A stretch of 64,000 nt of DNA from NCBI RefSeq assembly GCF_900168015.1, contig NZ_FUYR01000001.1:281968-345967 (forward strand), written 5' to 3'. Under the pieces are notes generated by a model, which worked only from the letters and a program-made list of their open reading frames with translations, did no database searches and had not been told where the DNA came from. Positions 25,514 through 33,163 of the stretch are shown here, piece by piece; position 1 is the stretch's first letter, and every line of letters begins with the position of its first letter. Both the position numbers and the translations under genes were made by a program. This DNA is from Daejeonella lutea. GTDB lineage: Bacteria; Bacteroidota; Bacteroidia; Sphingobacteriales; Sphingobacteriaceae.

Positions 25514-27697
25514 CTATCGGCCACCCGCTACCATTCCATCCAAGTACGCTGATAGTTTTGTTAAGGCTCCAGCCACAATCTCTATCTGCTCCTGGGCTTC
25601 GTTCCAGTTTCTTTGCTCAATGGCTTCGCGTACACCAGGAATTGTTTTAACACCATATCCTGTGTAAAATCCAGGGGCATAAAGGGTATGCTTATACCAT
25701 CCACGGCGAGGGAGTCCTGTAGTTGTAAGCAGCGTTTGCTCTGCCTGGAAAAGTTTTTTATTAAGGGCGGATTGATCGGACCCTGCCGGTATTTTTGCTA
25801 CTTTCTCAGATAACCTGGCCGTTGACAATTCCAGTGATCGTAAAGCATTCTGAAGTGGCGAAAAGTTGATGAACGGCACCTCTTCTTTAGCTACCGGCTC
25901 TTTGAAATATTCACTCGGATCAGCCGCAAGCTTAAAGTTATTTCCCTTGATCGCCTCATTCTGGATCGTTGTCGACTCACGCATCTGATCGGTAAGAGTT
26001 TGAAGCTCTGTTACATAATTTGAAACTGTTTTATGCAGGTTTTTAAATTCGAAAGGCAGTACATCAGCGTCAGCCATGCGGAGCACCGTGCGTCCGATTG
26101 TTTGAGCAAGTGCCACTCCGTACTTAAATCCCGGATCACCAAACCTGCTGTAATGATCGTAAGAATCATAAATAGAGTGATATGATCCACCCTCATCTTC
26201 GCCTCCAAAGCCGATGTTGAGTGAAGGGATTCCGGCATGCTGTAGAAACGCAGAATAATCTGATCCGGAACCAAGAGCTCCAATAGTCATATTTTTCCTT
26301 GCCATGTTATCTTTCTTAGCTTTATCACTGCCGGCAGTTGCTACCTGCCGGGCTTTCAGACGTTCATAGACACTTACATTGGTCTGAGGATCTTTCACGT
26401 CCTTTGCAATCGCGTCCATAAAACTCTCCAGTCCGTGAGATCCACCCGCACCGAGAAATCCCCGTCCGCTGCCATCGGTATTGATATAGACAACAGCCTT
26501 TTGCTTTAATTCTTCTTTATGATCTTCCACCCATTCAGTGGAACCCATCAGGCTTGGTTCTTCACCATCCCAGGCTGCAAACACGAGCGTCCTTTTAGGC
26601 TGGTAGCCGTTTTTAACCATTTCTCCGATAGCCTTTGCCTCTTCCATCATGGAAGCTATCCCGCTGATCGGGTCGTTTGCTCCATTTACCCAGGCATCAT
26701 GGTGGTTGCCCCGGATAATCCACTGATCAGGATATTGAGAACCTTTGATTTTTGCAATCACGTTATAGGCTGGCACCATCCTCCAGTCCGACTCCATTTT
26801 CAGGCGAACCTTCGCTGCGCCCGGACCGATATGATAAGTAATAGGCAATGCACCACGCCATCCTTCCGGCGCGACAGGTCCGCCAAGCTTAGCCAGCAGC
26901 GGCTGCGCGTCGTGATAACTAATCGGTAAGACCGGAATTTTCAACAGGTTCGTTGCATCTTTACGATCCAGACGTTTCGCATTACCTATAGCGCCAATAC
27001 CCGGTGTCAATGGGTCACCCGGATAGATCACCATGTCCATAACCGAGCCTCGCTGTACGCCGTATTCGTTTTTGAAGGCACCCTTTGGATAAACATCTCC
27101 CTGGTAGAATCCGTCTTCTTTCGGGTCAGAATAAATGATACAGCCGATAGCACCGTGTTCCTGCGCGATCTTAGGTTTAACACCCCGCCATGATCTCCCA
27201 TAACGGGCTATTACGATCTTTCCTTTCACTTCAATGCCCAATGATTCCAACATTTCATAATCTTCAGGAAGCCCGAAGTTTACAAAAACGAGTTCACCGC
27301 TGACATCGCCATCTGCACTCCAGGCATTGTAACTCGGGAGCTGATCGGGTTGAGAAGATGTGCCATCTTCTTTTAGACCGGGCTCTTTAAGCAGGGCGGT
27401 GTATTTTTCAGGAGAGGTCATCTCCAGCAAGCGCGTCTTTGGATAAGGGAAAAGAACGGTGTAAGTTTCCAGCTGTGCATCCCAACCATAGCTTTTAAAT
27501 TTTTTCAAAATGCTTTCCGCAACTTCCTTGCTGCCGACAGAGCTCACATAATGTGGTTTAGCCGAGAGCTCCTTGATCGTTGCACCAATATTTTGAGCAC
27601 TTAATAAGGCGTCGAATTTCGATTCGTTCGGATTCTGGGCAGAGGCTGTTAGTGTTGCGAGAATGAGGGTGGTGGAGAGAAGGAGGAGTGGTTTCAT
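25514..27697 (-). CDS. M28 glutamate carboxypeptidase-like peptidase
   Basis: A 727-residue secreted zinc peptidase of the glutamate carboxypeptidase II/transferrin-receptor type. It has a signal peptide (1-20), a protease-associated insert (about 130-290, with GKIVIARYGRSWRGVK), the catalytic M28 domain, and a C-terminal helical dimerisation domain (about 600-725). Zinc and catalytic residues are visible in GNHHDAWVNGANDPISG, AAWDGEEPSLMGS and YHSIYDSYDHY. Homologues release C-terminal Glu/Asp or act as general carboxypeptidases. The 3' end abuts a heptamer array; another array lies upstream of the start. Confidence 0.92.
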   Translation of the reverse strand: MKPLLLLSTTLILATLTASAQNPNESKFDALLSAQNIGATIKELSAKPHYVSSVGSKEVAESILKKFKSYGWDAQLETYTVLFPYPKTRLLEMTSPEKYTALLKEPGLKEDGTSSQPDQLPSYNAWSADGDVSGELVFVNFGLPEDYEMLESLGIEVKGKIVIARYGRSWRGVKPKIAQEHGAIGCIIYSDPKEDGFYQGDVYPKGAFKNEYGVQRGSVMDMVIYPGDPLTPGIGAIGNAKRLDRKDATNLLKIPVLPISYHDAQPLLAKLGGPVAPEGWRGALPITYHIGPGAAKVRLKMESDWRMVPAYNVIAKIKGSQYPDQWIIRGNHHDAWVNGANDPISGIASMMEEAKAIGEMVKNGYQPKRTLVFAAWDGEEPSLMGSTEWVEDHKEELKQKAVVYINTDGSGRGFLGAGGSHGLESFMDAIAKDVKDPQTNVSVYERLKARQVATAGSDKAKKDNMARKNMTIGALGSGSDYSAFLQHAGIPSLNIGFGGEDEGGSYHSIYDSYDHYSRFGDPGFKYGVALAQTIGRTVLRMADADVLPFEFKNLHKTVSNYVTELQTLTDQMRESTTIQNEAIKGNNFKLAADPSEYFKEPVAKEEVPFINFSPLQNALRSLELSTARLSEKVAKIPAGSDQSALNKKLFQAEQTLLTTTGLPRRGWYKHTLYAPGFYTGYGVKTIPGVREAIEQRNWNEAQEQIEIVAGALTKLSAYLDGMVAGGR

Positions 27698-27749
27698 GGG
27701 TTGCAGCAGAGGTTACACGGATGTGATTGAGTGAAGGTGTAAGGATTTG

Positions 27750-27868
27750 GTATTCAGTAATTAGTAATCGGTAATCAGTAATCAGTATTCAGTAATTAGT
27801 AGTCAGTAATCGGTATTCAGTAATCGGTAATCAGTATTCAGTAATTAGTAATAGGTAATCAGTATTAG
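27750..27868. repeat. Heptamer tandem repeat GTAATCR (17 units)
   Basis: About seventeen 7-bp units (GTATTCA, GTAATTA, GTAATCG, GTAATCA and close variants) lie between the M28 peptidase start and the OsmC stop. The unit is the same as at 820-924. Confidence 0.92.
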
Positions 27869-27944
27869 CTAGCCCGTTTGTGGGGTATACCTGCCTGATC
27901 GATCAAGTTTTGTTTGCCAGTCGATCAGGCGGTAAATTCGACAA

Positions 27945-28355
27945 TTAATTTAACATTGCATCCACCGTTATCTCGGTATTCAGTAACTTGCTGATCGGGC
28001 AGTTCGCCTCAGCATCTTTCACCGCAGCATCAAAAGCGTCCTGAGAAATGCCCGGGATTTTTGCTGTAAGGGTCAGATGAGAACTGGTAATTGTACCGTT
28101 ATCCAGGGTGATATCGCATTTCGTTGTAAGCTCATCGGCAGTAAAACCTGCTGCATCGATATTGAAAGAAAGCTTCATGGTAAAGCATCCAGCATGAGCG
28201 GCAGCGATTAACTCTTCGGGGTTTGTGCCGGTCCCTTCCTCAAATCTCGATTTATAAGAGTATTGTGTGTTGGTCAGCGTTCCGCTTTGAGAGGTTAAAT
28301 TTCCTTTTCCGTCCTTTCCGGATCCTTGCCATATGGCCGTTGCGTTTCTTTTCAT
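27945..28355 (-). CDS. OsmC family peroxiredoxin
   Basis: A 136-residue protein; start at 28355 (MKRNATAIWQG), the usual OsmC N-terminus. The two redox cysteines are present, in AAAHAGCFTMKLS and in EANCPISKLLN. OsmC proteins reduce organic hydroperoxides using thiol partners in the cytoplasm. The gene stands alone between a heptamer array and a long non-coding stretch. Confidence 0.92.
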   Translation of the reverse strand: MKRNATAIWQGSGKDGKGNLTSQSGTLTNTQYSYKSRFEEGTGTNPEELIAAAHAGCFTMKLSFNIDAAGFTADELTTKCDITLDNGTITSSHLTLTAKIPGISQDAFDAAVKDAEANCPISKLLNTEITVDAMLN

Positions 28356-28534
28356 TTTACAAGCTTTAATAGGGTTTGTGTTTGTGAGGAGCAAGATAAT
28401 AAAAACATTTAATTTGGGATTTTTGGGAATGTCAACTACTTTTTCAATTTACATATTTCGGTCCTTCGGTTTTGCTATAGAATATAAACATATAATTTCA
28501 TGATTGAATGATTACCGCCTCGTGCCGGCAGACT

Positions 28535-28621
28535 GGCACCTACGTTTTTCGGTCGTTTAATTGTTTTCAATGGCCCTCAAGCTTCCTCCGGAGGTCCCTT
28601 CAGCTGGAAAGTAGGTATGCC
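28535..28621. repeat. Palindromic repeat element (copy 2)
   Basis: GGCACCTAC at 28535-28543 pairs with GTAGGTATGCC at 28611-28621 (2-base bulge). Inside are CCTCCGGAGG, a perfect palindrome, and CAGCTGGAAAGTAGG, which matches the right arm of copies at 11129 and 29132. Confidence 0.6.
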
Positions 28622-28705
28622 GACCAGAGGGAGACCACGAATGCCTTAATAACAATAATCAACAATGAGTAACAGCCGCGCCTGCCTGATATTTGTTGTA
28701 AATAC

Positions 28706-28836
28706 ACGCTTTAGACCATAGGCACAATCCAAGCCGTGGCAATGTCGGTGTAAGCGATGAGAATATCTGCAACACTTCTCCGGATTGCTTAACTGAAGTG
28801 CAATAGAGGTATGTAACTGAATGGTCTAAAACGCGT
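28706..28836. other. Candidate structured RNA or long hairpin
   Basis: TTTAGACCAT (28710-28719) is exactly complementary to ATGGTCTAAA (28821-28830), and a further ACGC/GCGT pairing extends the outer stem past a 2-base bulge. Inside, CAATCC (28725-28730) can pair with GGATTG (28781-28786). The element has no coding potential. Whether it is transcribed is unknown. Confidence 0.4.
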
Positions 28837-29131
28837 CTTTACTGCCAAATTTCAAGAGGGCGAGTTTTGCAACTTGCAGGAACAGAAGAAATATTATTGT
28901 CAGCTACCCAACGTACCAAAAATCCACCCCCAACCCCCGCCAGCAGGGACACTAGCGTACACACCGCGGGCCACAGGCCAGCATTTCTACATCCGCTAGC
29001 CTTTGTGTACGCTTCTTAAGCCCAAGCACTGAATCTCCGTTCACCGTTATTCCGCATTGGCTGGTGTGGCAATTACAGGTTAAGCCAAAGCAGAAGCACT
29101 AATAGCGCCAGGCGCAGCAGCGGCTCTTTTG

Positions 29132-29161
29132 CTTACTTTTCCAGCTGCAGGGAAAAGTAAG
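29132..29161. repeat. Palindromic repeat element (copy 3)
   Basis: CTTACTTTTCC and GGAAAAGTAAG form a perfect 11-bp stem around the loop AGCTGCAG. A second short hairpin (CTCGCC...GGCGGG region, about 29168-29184) follows, as in copy 1. It lies 70 bp upstream of mnmE. Confidence 0.8.
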
Positions 29162-29231
29162 TGCATCTCGCCGACACGAGGCGGGGCAAATACGTTAATA
29201 AATCCCGATATTTGTCCCAACAAGAAAGCTT

Positions 29232-30704
29232 ATGGGCAACGCTGACAAAACATTATATACCTCTGATACAATAATAGCCCTTGCTACCCCTTCCGGCATA
29301 GGCGCGATCGGCGTAATCCGCTTGTCGGGACCTGATGCCATCGCGTTAGTTAATGAGGTATTTTACGGAAAGGATCTGAGTATACAAAAAACACATACCA
29401 TCCATTTTGGCACGATCCGCGATGGTGAACTGATCCTGGATGAAGTGCTGGCTTCCATTTTTATCGGACCGAAATCATACACGAAAGAAAATGTGGTGGA
29501 GATTTCAACCCATGGTTCCGCATACATTATTGAAAGCATCATAAAGCTCCTGATACGCAAAGGAGCAAGGCCGGCAAATCCTGGTGAGTTTACTTTAAGA
29601 GCCTTCCTGAACGGTCAGCTCGACCTTTCCCAGGCTGAAGCAGTGGCGGATTTGATTGCCTCAAACTCACAAGCATCCCACCAGGTTGCCATGCAGCAGA
29701 TGCGGGGCGGGTTTTCGCACGAACTGCAGCACCTCCGTGATCAGTTGATCCATTTCGCTTCAATGATCGAACTGGAACTTGACTTCGGCGAGGAAGATGT
29801 GGAATTTGCTAACCGCGATGAACTGAAAGCGTTGATTTTTCAGATCAACCGGATTATACATCGTCTGATCGAGTCGTTCGAGCAGGGAAATGTGATGAAA
29901 AACGGAGTACCCGTTGTTATCGCAGGCAAGCCTAATGTCGGAAAATCAACCCTACTCAATGCTCTGCTCAACGAGGAGCGTGCAATAGTTTCAGAGATTG
30001 CCGGCACAACCCGGGATACGGTTGAAGATGAAATTATCATTGGCGGCATTAACTTCCGATTTATAGATACTGCCGGCATCCGCGAAACGCTTGATATCAT
30101 TGAGGCGAAAGGAGTGGAGCGCACTCATGAAAAGATAGGTAAAGCCAAGCTGGTTATCTACCTGGTAGATCCCGACCAGGAAGTTAGCGAGATAGGAAGT
30201 CAGGTGGAATATCTGAAGGGCTTGGGGGTGCCGTTTATTCCAGTGGTGAATAAGAAGGATATGATGACTCCGGAATTTCGGAAGGAGGTATCAAGTGTCA
30301 AGTATCAAGAATCAAGATCCGGGGCTGGTAATCCGGAGACTCTGACCTCTGACCTCCGACCTCCGACTTCCGACCCCCGACCTCAGACTTCCGATGCTCT
30401 CTTCATCTCCGCCAAAAACAAGGAAGGTATCGATGCTCTGCGGGAAACCATACTACAAACTGTTAATCTTCACGCGATTAATACCGACGATGTTCTCATC
30501 TCCAATATTCGCCACCTGGAAGCGCTGCAAAAAACAGAAGCTTCTCTAAACAGCGTGCTGGAAAATATCGATAACCCGGTTACTTCTGATTTCCTTGCGG
30601 TTGATATTAAACAAGCACTTCATTACCTGGGTGAGATTACAGGCCAGGTGACTACGGATGATCTTCTGGAGACGATCTTTAGTAAGTTTTGTATCGGGAA
30701 GTAA
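29232..30704 (+). CDS. mnmE: tRNA modification GTPase MnmE
   Basis: A 490-residue GTPase that, with MnmG, modifies U34 of certain tRNAs. The N-terminal tetrahydrofolate-binding domain (about 10-125, opening DTIIALATPSGIGAIGVIR) precedes a helical domain that holds the G domain: G1 GKPNVGKSTLLNAL, G2/G3 AGTTRD and DTAGIRE, G4 NKKD. The C-terminal CIGK motif is intact. Residues about 354-388, between G4 and the G5 SAK motif, are translated heptamer repeat DNA (30293-30395), which explains a length some 30 residues above the usual 450-460. The frame is preserved. Confidence 0.97.
   Translation: MGNADKTLYTSDTIIALATPSGIGAIGVIRLSGPDAIALVNEVFYGKDLSIQKTHTIHFGTIRDGELILDEVLASIFIGPKSYTKENVVEISTHGSAYIIESIIKLLIRKGARPANPGEFTLRAFLNGQLDLSQAEAVADLIASNSQASHQVAMQQMRGGFSHELQHLRDQLIHFASMIELELDFGEEDVEFANRDELKALIFQINRIIHRLIESFEQGNVMKNGVPVVIAGKPNVGKSTLLNALLNEERAIVSEIAGTTRDTVEDEIIIGGINFRFIDTAGIRETLDIIEAKGVERTHEKIGKAKLVIYLVDPDQEVSEIGSQVEYLKGLGVPFIPVVNKKDMMTPEFRKEVSSVKYQESRSGAGNPETLTSDLRPPTSDPRPQTSDALFISAKNKEGIDALRETILQTVNLHAINTDDVLISNIRHLEALQKTEASLNSVLENIDNPVTSDFLAVDIKQALHYLGEITGQVTTDDLLETIFSKFCIGK
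30293..30395. repeat. In-frame heptamer repeats inside mnmE
   Basis: Four AAGTGTC-type units (30293-30320) and eight CTCTGAC/CTCCGAC-type units (30340-30395) sit inside the coding sequence. They have the same period and style as the intergenic arrays and are read as a Ser/Asp/Arg/Pro-rich loop. Confidence 0.9.
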
Positions 30705-30713
30705 TCTGCTTGG

Positions 30714-30730
30714 TAAGACTTGGTCTTTTT
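30714..30730 (+). terminator. Putative mnmE terminator
   Basis: A short stem AAGAC/GTCTT with a TTG loop is followed by three further T residues, starting 10 bp after the mnmE stop. The stem is weak, so this is tentative. Confidence 0.4.
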
Positions 30731-30897
30731 AATATCCAGGGATGGTTTAAATTTCGTAGGCACCTCGATTCCTTAATCCATTAAAGTCAAAATTCTATGC
30801 TTCAATTCGGCGAATCACTTTTTTTTATGATCGAGGTCATTTTTTAGCATGTGTTTTTGAGGGAATTTTGTGGTATCAAAACAAACACACACCCACA

Positions 30898-31269
30898 ATG
30901 GAAACTCATAAAAACATCTCCCACAAAGGCCAAACCACCTTCACTTACCAAACAAAGGAAAATTATTCCTCAATCGGAATATGGGAAAAATACAACGCAT
31001 TTGTTGATACTCAAAAACCAAATGCAATAGGCTGGTGGCTCGGTTCGCTTATGCTGCACGGATGTATTCTCGTACCGATCAGCTTTCTGCTGGTTTACTC
31101 TCTCGGTGGCCCAACAATACCCTTTTTGTTCATTAGTATGTCTCTGTTTTTCATCAACGTGATTGCTAACATGGGAGGAGCAGCCTTTAAGGTAACATTC
31201 AATTCCTTTATGTTGAGTATTGCTATTCACATATTGATGGCACTGACTGTGATTTTAAATACCTTATAA
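30898..31269 (+). CDS. Small membrane protein
   Basis: A 123-residue protein; start at 30898 (METHKNISHK). After a polar N-terminus of about 45 residues there are three predicted membrane helices (about 46-66, 70-90 and 98-122). I do not recognise a family. A good intrinsic terminator follows at 31289-31324, which supports a real single-gene transcript. Confidence 0.65.
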   Translation: METHKNISHKGQTTFTYQTKENYSSIGIWEKYNAFVDTQKPNAIGWWLGSLMLHGCILVPISFLLVYSLGGPTIPFLFISMSLFFINVIANMGGAAFKVTFNSFMLSIAIHILMALTVILNTL

Positions 31270-31288
31270 GCATTCTAATATATAATGT

Positions 31289-31324
31289 AAAAGGGTATAA
31301 ACGGCAAGGGTTTTACCCTTTTTT
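31289..31324 (+). terminator. Intrinsic terminator
   Basis: AAAAGGGTA (31289-31297) can pair with TACCCTTTT (31314-31322), and a competing tight hairpin AAGGGT-TTT-ACCCTT (31306-31320) runs into a T-tract. It lies 20 bp past the small membrane protein gene. Confidence 0.75.
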
Positions 31325-31466
31325 CTGCTCCCAACCATGCTAATTATAAATTGTTCGAACCTGAAATTGGGATTTTGTTCCTCTTTAATGGTTGTAATGG
31401 ACTTGCGTCAGCTCGATAGTTAACCACTCTAGATCCCCTTCTTTTAACTTCCAGATAACTGAAGAT

Positions 31467-31751
31467 TTAGGCGGAATACGTATGCCGACAAATTCGCAGA
31501 CCATCGGCGGGCACTAATATGACCCAGGTTCTAAGGGTGGCCCCTTCCGGACGATTATAGTTGCGAAGAGCCTCAAAACCTATAAAGTCACTTTCCGGAC
31601 TGAAAGTAAATATGCCTGAAGTATTAGCGACCATATAGGTCATCGTAGCTTTCGCGGAATAAGGCCCCGTGTTTTCCCATGTGATATTATCAGCTACTGC
31701 CGCTGTGGAAACCATACAATCTAAGCATGAAATCTTAACAAACTCCCCTGG
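31467..31751 (-). pseudogene. Possible remnant of a DUF6266-like protein
   Basis: The frame from about 31751 down to the stop at 31467 reads as a beta-rich tail: DNITWENTGPYSAKATMTYM, then a Phe/Glu-rich segment, ending VILVPADGLRICRHTYSA. The pattern 'W..N.G...AKATM..Y' followed by 'W....ADG......Y' resembles the C-terminus of DUF6266 proteins common in Sphingobacteria. No matching N-terminal domain is seen upstream in any frame, so this looks like a truncated or frameshifted relic. The assignment is from memory and weak. Confidence 0.35.
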
Positions 31752-31884
31752 TCTGTTTCTTTGCCGACAGCATCAGCAATTTCCGCCTGCTTTGCTACGC
31801 ATCATGCCCTTTTGCCTGAGTGACACAGTTGAGATCAATTTTTTATTCACGGCACCAGACCTGCTAACCCATTTCTGTACTATT

Positions 31885-32073
31885 TCAGGGTAAGGGTTCC
31901 AGCATTTCCTTTGTAAGGGTTTGGTTTCCATAAGCCGCCAGAGGCATACGTTCTACTTCCAGCTCTGCCGATGAATAAAATTTCCGCGAGGCGACCGAAA
32001 CGAGCAGGTATACTGCAGCGGATATGGTTGAAAATAGAATCATGGCGTCCGTTTTAACAGACAGAAACTTCAC
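31885..32073 (-). CDS. Small single-helix membrane protein
   Basis: A 62-residue protein with one hydrophobic helix (about residues 9-28) and a polar C-terminal tail. Its start overlaps the last 20 bp of the SafE-like gene, so translation may be coupled and it would be the last gene of the cco assembly operon. It does not look like CcoS, which is encoded at 38067-38234. Unrecognised. Confidence 0.5.
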   Translation of the reverse strand: MKFLSVKTDAMILFSTISAAVYLLVSVASRKFYSSAELEVERMPLAAYGNQTLTKEMLEPLP

Positions 32074-32737
32074 TGCTAGATATTACTGGCGAAGTAATCC
32101 AGGTGATATCCATGTTTAAGGAACGGAAGATGAGAAACGATCCTGAAAGCAGAAATAGCATTGGAATAAGTACCCTTGAGACTCTGAGTTTTCGGATAAG
32201 CACAGGAATCGCTGATGCAAGGAAAAGCAGCGGCGTAGTTCCTAATCCGAAATACAGCATAAACTCACTTCCGGAAAGGGCTGAACCCGTATTCAAGGAT
32301 CCGGCAATTGCCATGTAAACCATACCGCAGGGAATAAGTCCGTGCAGTATCCCGGCGATCGCACCCCCGTAAGGCTTGCTCATCCACCGTCCCATAAACT
32401 TTACAAGAGGCCCAAACATTTTCTGATAGAATCTACCCGATGTACCACCCGATTTTCCATAAAAGTGATAGAATGCTATGACAAGCAGGACTATTCCACT
32501 CACAAAGCTTAATGCCTGCTGCAAACCCAGGATATTGAATACTCCGCCGATTGATCCCGCTACAAATCCGAGTGCTGAATAGGTAAGTATTCGGCCGAGT
32601 TGATAGACTATTTTCTGAAGCAATGCATTCCAGGCGTTCTCTCCGAACGGGATGGACATAACCAAAGGTCCGCACATGGCCACGCAATGAAAGCTTCCAA
32701 ACAAACCGGTGAAAAAAGCAAGGCTTTGATAAGTCAT
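32054..32737 (-). CDS. Sulfite exporter TauE/SafE-like, cbb3-associated
   Basis: A 227-residue protein with six or so membrane segments; start at 32737 because its ATG overlaps the ccoH stop as ATGA. The N-terminal FFTGLFGSFHCVAMCGPL is the hallmark of the SafE-like branch found in cbb3 oxidase clusters (CcoA-unrelated, often called DsbD-like/SafE), where a role in copper delivery or oxidase assembly is suspected. A His-Cys-Cys set in that motif could bind copper. It ends the ccoG-ccoH block. Confidence 0.85.
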   Translation of the reverse strand: MTYQSLAFFTGLFGSFHCVAMCGPLVMSIPFGENAWNALLQKIVYQLGRILTYSALGFVAGSIGGVFNILGLQQALSFVSGIVLLVIAFYHFYGKSGGTSGRFYQKMFGPLVKFMGRWMSKPYGGAIAGILHGLIPCGMVYMAIAGSLNTGSALSGSEFMLYFGLGTTPLLFLASAIPVLIRKLRVSRVLIPMLFLLSGSFLIFRSLNMDITWITSPVISSSEVSVC

Positions 32738-33159
32738 GGCAAAACGATCTTTTCCTGAAACAAATAGTTTTTGCCATTTGCCTGATACTGGATCCTCAGC
32801 AGCCATGACCCGGACTTGAGCTGGTTTTGAGGAATAACTAGTTTCAAAACAGCTAAATCACTTTCAAACTCCTTATCCATTCCTGCATCTGACAAGCGGC
32901 GTACCGACACTTTATAAGTTACCGGTACCGGGAAATTAGCTGTTACGCCGGCTGCATCAGTACTAACAGTTGGCTGCATTTTATCAGTAATAGCCAGATG
33001 TTTCGCGTTATAATCGGCGTCAAAGGTTTGACCTTTTTCATAATAATCATTTTCAATCAATGAGTCAGCCTTGTGCGGACCAAGCATCATAACTACAAGC
33101 GTTACAATGAATGTCATGAATAGTACCATTCCGATCGTAAGTTTTGTTCCCCAGTTCAT
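32734..33159 (-). CDS. ccoH: FixH/CcoH oxidase assembly protein
   Basis: A 141-residue protein; start at 33159 (MNWGTKLTIG), 4 bp after the ccoG stop. One N-terminal membrane helix (about 7-27) is followed by a periplasmic FixH-type domain with NDYYEKGQTFDADYNAK, the most conserved segment of the family, and a C-terminal SGSWLLRIQYQANGKNYLFQ beta region. FixH/CcoH is needed for assembly of cbb3 oxidase. It is coupled to the SafE-like gene by an ATGA overlap. Confidence 0.9.
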   Translation of the reverse strand: MNWGTKLTIGMVLFMTFIVTLVVMMLGPHKADSLIENDYYEKGQTFDADYNAKHLAITDKMQPTVSTDAAGVTANFPVPVTYKVSVRRLSDAGMDKEFESDLAVLKLVIPQNQLKSGSWLLRIQYQANGKNYLFQEKIVLP

Positions 33160-33163
33160 TTTC

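Larger units (their letters stand above)
28356..29231. other. Long non-coding stretch with inverted repeats
   Basis: Almost 880 bases between osmC and mnmE without a convincing gene or tRNA. It contains three separate inverted-repeat structures (28535-28621, 28706-28836, 28955-29012) and a perfect 11-bp-stem palindrome at 29132-29161. It could hold a structured RNA or decayed mobile DNA. Confidence 0.6.

Noticed and set aside
28356-29231. Possible CRISPR array or tRNA cluster in the 880-base gap
   Set aside because: No direct repeats with regular spacers, no cas genes and no cloverleaf or CCA-adjacent acceptor pattern were seen.
31669-31893. A 74-codon plus-strand frame opposite the DUF6266-like remnant
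   Set aside because: Composition is unlike a protein of this genome (many Cys/Phe/Leu without pattern) and it is antisense to a better candidate.
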